Shown here: piece by piece, positions 62,327-64,000 of the stretch | How positions within the stretch are numbered: the stretch's first letter is position 1 | Layout of the letters: each line of letters begins with the position of its first letter | From: Spirosoma endophyticum | Lineage (GTDB): Bacteria > Bacteroidota > Bacteroidia > Cytophagales > Spirosomataceae | Direction: 5' to 3' | Assembly: GCF_900112365.1 (NCBI RefSeq) | Contig: NZ_FOLQ01000003.1 | Location: forward strand, 620,001-684,000 | Length of the DNA stretch: 64,000 nucleotides | Position numbers and translations under genes: made by a program | The notes under the pieces: model-generated | Database searches by the model: none | Told to the model about the DNA's origin: nothing | The model's input: only the letters and a program-made list of their open reading frames with translations

Positions 62327-63541
62327 CTATAGATCATTCATTGGGTTGAATGAGGTAAACGACCGCTCCTGGTTGAAAATTTCCCTTAAAATGCGTTCTT
62401 CCACCTCATTAAAATCCATATCACGCCGTTTGAAGGCCTCTCTGGCGACATGAATGGCTTTTTCAAGTCGATACGTTGTAAAGCCGTCGCTGGCACCACC
62501 CCAGGAAAAGGACGACACAAACTTTGTCTGGAAGCCGCTCCCAAACACGTTTACGCTGACACCCACCACCGTACCCGTGTTGAACATGGTACTAATGCCT
62601 GCTTTAGTGAAATCGCCCATCATCAGTCCGCAGAATATCCGTCCTGTATCCTCAAGCTGGCGGGTAGGATACGAATAAAGCTTAACGTTACTGTAGTCAT
62701 TTTTGAGGTTCGAATTGTTGACATTGGCACCCAGATTGCACCATTCACCAATGACCGAATTGCCCAGAAAACCGTCGTGCGCTTTGTTGCTGTAGCCGAA
62801 GAAAATCGAGTTGCCTACTTCGCCACCCACTTTGCAAAAAGGGCCAATTGTCGTATTACTGCGCATTTTGCCGCCCCAATTGACCGTAGAGCCTTCGCCA
62901 AGGGAAAACGGCCCGATCACAACTGACCCTTCACTGATGGTCGCATTGCGGCCAATGTAAATTGGCCCGCCTTCTGCGTTCAGAATTGACCCATGTATGG
63001 TGGCTCCAGGTTCCACAAAAATATGTTCGGGGGCGTAACAGCGCGTAAACGGATCAGTTATTGGTTCAGATTGTCGTCCGGCGGTGAGTCTGGCGAAATC
63101 GGCGCGAATCTGATCCCCGTTGTGGACAAAAATATCCCATGAATTTCGCACGATTGTCAGTGGTTCCGCAAACGTGTGGAAATCATAATCGTCGTCGATG
63201 GCTGGCGAAGCTTCCAGCGGGTTATCAGTACGTACGGCGAGCACGAAGCCATCAGGCATAATGAGGCCCGCCCCCATTTCCAGCGCGGAAATAGCGTCAT
63301 GCAGGGCAGGTATTGGACAAATGGCTCCGTTGACATACCAGTTGTCGTTACCGGCCATTTGTGGAAACTTTGTCTGCAAATACGATTCGGTGAGAAAGGA
63401 TGGGGTCTGGCTTAGTGAGTCGCCCCATTTTTCGGCCAGGGTCTGGATACCAATGCGAATGCCTGCCACGGGTCGCGTAAAGGTGAAGGGCAGCAGCGCC
63501 TTTCGGATAGTCGGTTCGTCGAATAAGATCAGGTTAGCCAT
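62327..63541 (-). CDS. GlmU-like sugar-nucleotidyltransferase/hexapeptide protein
   Basis: ATG at 63541 (MANLILFDEPTIRKALLPFT) gives 404 residues; the longer frame from 63601 adds 20 non-conserved residues. The N-terminal half is a degenerate nucleotidyltransferase-like domain with FTFTRPVAGIRIGIQTLAEK, and the C-terminal half is a left-handed beta helix with hexapeptide repeats (IYIGRNATISEGSVVIGPFS, NTTIGPFCKVGGEVGNSIFF, NSVIGEWCNLGANVNNSNLK). This matches the Bacteroidota GlmU-family proteins of unknown specificity. True GlmU is probably elsewhere. It is divergent from the partial gene at the window end. Confidence 0.88.
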   Translation of the reverse strand: MANLILFDEPTIRKALLPFTFTRPVAGIRIGIQTLAEKWGDSLSQTPSFLTESYLQTKFPQMAGNDNWYVNGAICPIPALHDAISALEMGAGLIMPDGFVLAVRTDNPLEASPAIDDDYDFHTFAEPLTIVRNSWDIFVHNGDQIRADFARLTAGRQSEPITDPFTRCYAPEHIFVEPGATIHGSILNAEGGPIYIGRNATISEGSVVIGPFSLGEGSTVNWGGKMRSNTTIGPFCKVGGEVGNSIFFGYSNKAHDGFLGNSVIGEWCNLGANVNNSNLKNDYSNVKLYSYPTRQLEDTGRIFCGLMMGDFTKAGISTMFNTGTVVGVSVNVFGSGFQTKFVSSFSWGGASDGFTTYRLEKAIHVAREAFKRRDMDFNEVEERILREIFNQERSFTSFNPMNDL

Positions 63542-63625
63542 GGCATGTACCAGTGAAGTATGGGGGCAAATATCCAACCTTAATCTGGAAAAAGAGAACA
63601 CATCAAACTGTACTTTTACGAAAAT

Positions 63626-64000
63626 ATGACGGGCTTAACCACGGAGGCTATTATTCAGCGTATCGCCGATTTGCAGGAAAAATCGGGCCTGTTTCCGTCG
63701 GTTCGCAGCAACGCTACGTTAAAGTACCGACGGGCGGACACGAATATATTCTTCACGGCCAGTACCGTCTTTGTGCTGCAAAAGCTGCGTCCGCACGTAA
63801 GCGATGGAACAAAATCCCTCATTGACCGGATTCTGGAGCGGGCGGAGAATGCCTATGGGTTGTTTCGCAACAAAGATGGCTTGACTACCTATAATTTCTG
63901 GCCAACGTGTCCGTCGAAACACTTCCCAAACGGATATCTATTTCATCGTTTTGAGCATTTCCGAATTCCCGACGATATCGATGATACGGCGATGGTTTAC
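63626..64000 (+). CDS. Partial gene with a DxDDTA motif
   Basis: From ATG 63626 the frame is open for 125 codons to the window edge, so only the N-terminal part is visible. It has helical segments (MTGLTTEAIIQRIADLQEKS, FFTASTVFVLQKLRPHVSDG, KSLIDRILERAENAYGLFRN), then FWPTCPSKHFPNGYLFHRFE and PDDIDDTAMVY at the very end. DxDDTA is the acid motif of squalene-hopene-cyclase-type class II terpene cyclases, in which it lies deep in the protein, not near residue 120, so the match may be coincidental; an alpha/alpha-toroid protein of another kind is equally likely. No function is claimed. Confidence 0.65.
   Translation, partial: MTGLTTEAIIQRIADLQEKSGLFPSVRSNATLKYRRADTNIFFTASTVFVLQKLRPHVSDGTKSLIDRILERAENAYGLFRNKDGLTTYNFWPTCPSKHFPNGYLFHRFEHFRIPDDIDDTAMVY

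Overview
The window comes from a Bacteroidota chromosome, most likely a Cytophagales bacterium of the Spirosoma type. This is inferred from a mutY-ssb-gldE neighbourhood, three proteins with type IX secretion (T9SS) C-terminal sorting domains, a SusC/RagA-type TonB receptor remnant, Bacteroidota-style TAnnTTTG promoter boxes with little sign of Shine-Dalgarno sequences, and roughly balanced base composition. No rRNA, tRNA, CRISPR array, prophage or transposase was seen. Most of the window is ordinary chromosome; the accessory signals are small.

Layout. 1-4.5 kb: 5' end of an HU-type gene, mutY, ssb, gldE and a phytanoyl-CoA-dioxygenase-like oxygenase. 4.5-15 kb: mostly secreted proteins (T9SS sialate-O-acetylesterase-like esterase, DUF3500 protein, two subtilases) plus a membrane protein of unknown function. 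15-26.4 kb: DUF1800/DUF1501 pair, purE, LysM protein, DUF481 porin-like protein, Gfo/Idh/MocA oxidoreductase, purM, a T9SS cargo, a thioredoxin-like protein and a helical lipoprotein. 26.5-33.6 kb: periplasmic folding (SurA/PpiD-like and FKBP isomerases), nucleotide hygiene (rdgB, nrnA, ndk), nth, and an ECF sigma factor with an overlapping small ORF. 34-41 kb: orphan TPR histidine kinase, lpd, M28 peptidase, BamA/TamA-like barrel. 41-51 kb: SusC remnant, a three-gene run (M1 peptidase, solitary nuoC, cysteine-less redoxin-like protein), a D-aminoacylase-like amidohydrolase, a broken sugar MFS transporter and a trehalase. 51-57 kb: glpD and a probable exported sugar-acid module (two Sec-signal RraA-like proteins and a Tat-signal enolase-superfamily enzyme). 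57-64 kb: a minus-strand housekeeping run (GlmU-like, holB, retropepsin-like protease, rimK, conserved hypothetical) whose tail is interrupted by a toxin-antitoxin cassette, then a partial plus-strand gene.

Most notable observations: (1) the ParE-like toxin-antitoxin pair sits between two perfect 38-bp direct repeats that are copies of the 3' end of the upstream gene, as if a cassette had entered at the stop codon and restored the reading frame; (2) the heptamer GCTACGT/ACGTAGC occurs about 50 times by hand count, several-fold above chance, in different codon frames and in intergenic DNA; (3) a sugar transporter next to trehalase is broken by a 4-bp tandem duplication plus an internal deletion; (4) many convergent-gene terminators are long palindromes, some of which supply the last codons of the adjacent gene; (5) the leader of nth can form two mutually exclusive hairpins, one of which covers its start codon.

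Start codons were moved from the longest open frame to an internal ATG where signal peptides or family N-termini favoured it. No database search was possible, so family names rest on recognised motifs and remembered family features.
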